Assembly: GCA_045647865.1 (NCBI GenBank) | Contig: JAZRMW010000063.1 | Location: 186,001 to 250,000 of the forward strand | DNA length: 64,000 bases | Source of the DNA: Phocaeicola_A sp045647865 | Lineage (GTDB): Bacteria > Bacteroidota > Bacteroidia > Bacteroidales > Bacteroidaceae | Direction of reading: 5' to 3' | Part shown: in pieces, positions 62,172 through 64,000 of the stretch | How the letters are laid out: every line of letters begins with the position of its first letter | How positions within the stretch are numbered: the stretch's first letter is position 1 | Program-made: the position numbers and the translations under genes | Notes under the pieces: generated by a model | Told to the model about the DNA's origin: nothing | Seen by the model: the letters and a program-made list of their open reading frames with translations, nothing else | Databases searched by the model: none

Positions 62172-63269
62172 ATGCGCAAGATTAAATTTCTCCTGTTCAC
62201 CTTCCTGTTATGTATGACGGGTGTGATCAGAGCGGTAGAGACAACCGACAAGGTGGTCATCAGCGAACTGACAGTGACACCGGGCAGCAATGGCGATGCA
62301 GTATTTACTGTAAGTCTTGAAGGTTCAAACATCCAATACACTGCTTATCAACTTTCTCTTACACTACCTGAAGGGTTGGAGGTGTGTTACACTGATGGTT
62401 ACTATGATGTGTACATGTTAGGCTCTTCCGGATTCTATCCTCGCCGAGGAAATGAACACTCTTTGGGTGTAAACGTTGTGGATAGAGTACTCAATGTTGC
62501 TTGTTTTTCCAGCAATAATGCAATTTTTTCTAAGACAAGCGGTGACCTTTTTGAGGTGTATGTCAAAGCTTCGCCCTATCTCAAGCCCGGCGATGTGAAC
62601 ATTGGGGTGAAGAATGTAAAACTCGTAACGGCTGATGAAATCAAGTATCTGCCGGCCGACTATGTGAGCACCTCTGTCAAGGCCGAAGCCACCAGCACAC
62701 TCACCCTAAAGGTATCGGCCGAAAACCAATATGGCACCTGCATACTCCCCTTTGACTATGAATTGCCCACTGACGGCTCGCTCGAAGCATACACATGCGA
62801 CACCTACAACAACGAAATGCTCCTCCTCAACAAAGTGACGCGGATGGAGGCATACACTCCGTACATTCTTCGTAGCACAACGGGGTTCAGCAGCACCATC
62901 AGCGGTGCGGTCGATGCAACCGAGTACCCGGAAGAAGGCTTCGTGCAAAACGGACTTCTTGTAGGTACGGTCGTGACAAAGGAGCTGTCCGAAGGCTGTT
63001 ATGTAATGCAGAATCAGGGCAGTGGCACCAAGTTCTATCGGGTAGGCTCCACGCCCTTTATCCTTGCTGGCGGAAAATGCTACGTTGAGTTTCTCGAATA
63101 CGTGCCCACAGCAGTATTCAGCCTTGGCGGTGCCACGGACATTGAGGCCGTACAAGAGGAACCGCTCCGCGCTCCACAAACCATCTACAACCTACACGGC
63201 CAACCCGTCGAACAGATGATCTCCGGCCACATCTACATTGTAAACGGAGAAAAAATAATCGCAAAATAA
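62172..63269 (+). CDS. Secreted cohesin-like-fold protein with sorting-like tail
   Basis: 365 aa with signal peptide (cleavage near VIRAVE). The first about 160 residues read VVISELTVTPGSNGDAVFTVSLEG ... YQLSLTLPEGLEV, a pattern of cohesin-like or Ig-like beta domains found in many Bacteroidetes surface proteins. A second domain (about 180-320; GTCILPFDYELP, AYTPYILRS) follows, then TIYNLHGQPVEQM with IYIVNGEKIIAK. No catalytic motif. It starts 67 bases after the T-run of the RNA and is followed after 20 bases by an LRR protein gene, probably an operon. Confidence 0.75.
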   Translation: MRKIKFLLFTFLLCMTGVIRAVETTDKVVISELTVTPGSNGDAVFTVSLEGSNIQYTAYQLSLTLPEGLEVCYTDGYYDVYMLGSSGFYPRRGNEHSLGVNVVDRVLNVACFSSNNAIFSKTSGDLFEVYVKASPYLKPGDVNIGVKNVKLVTADEIKYLPADYVSTSVKAEATSTLTLKVSAENQYGTCILPFDYELPTDGSLEAYTCDTYNNEMLLLNKVTRMEAYTPYILRSTTGFSSTISGAVDATEYPEEGFVQNGLLVGTVVTKELSEGCYVMQNQGSGTKFYRVGSTPFILAGGKCYVEFLEYVPTAVFSLGGATDIEAVQEEPLRAPQTIYNLHGQPVEQMISGHIYIVNGEKIIAK

Positions 63270-63289
63270 TCCTTTAAATATATACAAAC

Positions 63290-64000
63290 ATGAAAAAGCT
63301 ATTTTTACTATTGAGCCTTTGCTGCATCAGTTTTGCCGCATGGGCAGATGAATACACCGATGAGAAAGGTGTGACATGGGAGTATAATCTCGATGGTTAT
63401 TGGGATGAAGCAAACCAAGCACAAATAAATGGTGCAGTTATCACCAAATGTTCTAACTATGGAACAGAAATTGTTGTACCCGAATCCATTCAAGTGGATG
63501 AGAACAGTTACAATGTGGTAAGTTTAGATGGATCTGTATTCAATGATGGCAGAGACCAACAAGGTACCGTCACCTCTGTTACTCTTCCATCTACATTAAA
63601 GCGAATTGGATGGAATGTTTTTAATTCTTTTTCTTCACTTAAAAGTTTGAATATTCCCGAAGGGGTAACTTCCATAGGAGGTGATGTATTTGGGAGTTCT
63701 CATGACCTTGTGTTGACCTTGCCCACCTCTTTACAGACTGTGGAAAGTGGCGCATTTAATTATTGCAAAATTGTGAGTTTGCCATCCGCAGACCCTACGT
63801 TATTGGGCAACGACATTTCTACAAGACAAGTGTTTGAGAATGTAAGCCGTATCGCTGTGCCCGATGAAGCGATTGAAGCATACAAGAGTTCTCAAGTATG
63901 GACACGTTATGCAGAGAAAATCTGTGGCCATTCGGAAATAGTAGAATATACTTATACCGACGACAACAGTGTCACTTGGACTTTTTGTTATGTACTGTCC
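63290..64000 (+). CDS. Secreted BspA-like leucine-rich repeat protein (partial, runs off the right edge)
   Basis: Frame open for 237 codons to the window end. Signal peptide MKKLFLLLSLCCISFAAWA, then DEYTDEKGVTWEYNLDG and LRR_5 repeats: SVTLPSTLKRIGWNVFNSFSSLKSLNIPEGVTSIGGDVF, followed by IAVPDEAIEAYKSSQVWTRYAEKI. The tail at the edge, TYTDDNSVTWTF, looks like the start of a second repeat block. Such proteins bind host matrix or mediate adhesion in Tannerella and Bacteroides. The LRR type is the same as in both C10 proteases of this window. Confidence 0.85.
   Translation, partial: MKKLFLLLSLCCISFAAWADEYTDEKGVTWEYNLDGYWDEANQAQINGAVITKCSNYGTEIVVPESIQVDENSYNVVSLDGSVFNDGRDQQGTVTSVTLPSTLKRIGWNVFNSFSSLKSLNIPEGVTSIGGDVFGSSHDLVLTLPTSLQTVESGAFNYCKIVSLPSADPTLLGNDISTRQVFENVSRIAVPDEAIEAYKSSQVWTRYAEKICGHSEIVEYTYTDDNSVTWTFCYVLS

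Overview
The window looks like chromosome from a gut or oral Bacteroidales species, probably Bacteroidaceae (Bacteroides/Phocaeicola) or Prevotellaceae. The evidence is the promoter type (TTTG, 19-21 bases, TAnnTTTG) before most transcription units, weak Shine-Dalgarno sites, multi-domain secreted carbohydrate-active enzymes, C10 cysteine proteases with BspA-like leucine-rich repeats, a SecDF fusion, O/P-type porin and paired rhomboids. I cannot name the species.

Layout. 1-2.4 kb: periplasmic parvulin/SurA-like foldases (minus; a third gene runs off the left edge). 2.6-17.7 kb: two very large secreted C10 (streptopain-type) proteases flank a PL11 rhamnogalacturonan lyase, hisS, a tandem tRNA-Val pair and a small lipoprotein. 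17.9-25.8 kb (minus): tryptophanase, a three-gene operon of secreted proteins including a fasciclin-domain protein, a P-loop ATPase and an unknown secreted protein. 26.2-32 kb (plus, visibly richer in G+C): a GLUG-repeat lipoprotein and a GH27 glycosidase whose active site suggests beta-L-arabinopyranosidase. 32-33 kb: about 1 kb of stacked repeats including a MITE-like element. 33-35.6 kb: a compact cassette of an unknown 315-aa protein, a DUF5675 protein, HU-like protein, two small membrane proteins and a 30-aa smalltalk protein. 35.8-42.9 kb: a GH78 alpha-L-rhamnosidase diverging from a hybrid two-component-type regulator that has lost its ATPase and receiver domains.

42.9-57.8 kb is mostly housekeeping: K+ channel, RNase H, argS, HU, two overlapping rhomboids and an EEP phosphatase-like protein, SecDF, porin, gyrB and a MerR-type regulator. 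57.9-60.9 kb: a GH10 xylanase interrupted by carbohydrate-binding modules, rpsT and tRNA-Glu. 61.4-62.1 kb: five palindromes spaced exactly 22 bp, then a promoter-to-terminator unit for a structured RNA of about 300 nt. The window ends in two secreted proteins, the last an LRR protein cut by the right edge.

Taken together, the secreted enzymes target pectin (PL11, GH78, possibly GH27) and xylan (GH10), although no SusC/SusD pair is present here. Seven secreted proteins share a C-terminal tail resembling type IX secretion sorting domains. The most unusual items are the 22-bp phased array with the adjacent RNA, the truncated hybrid regulator and the small-protein cassette.
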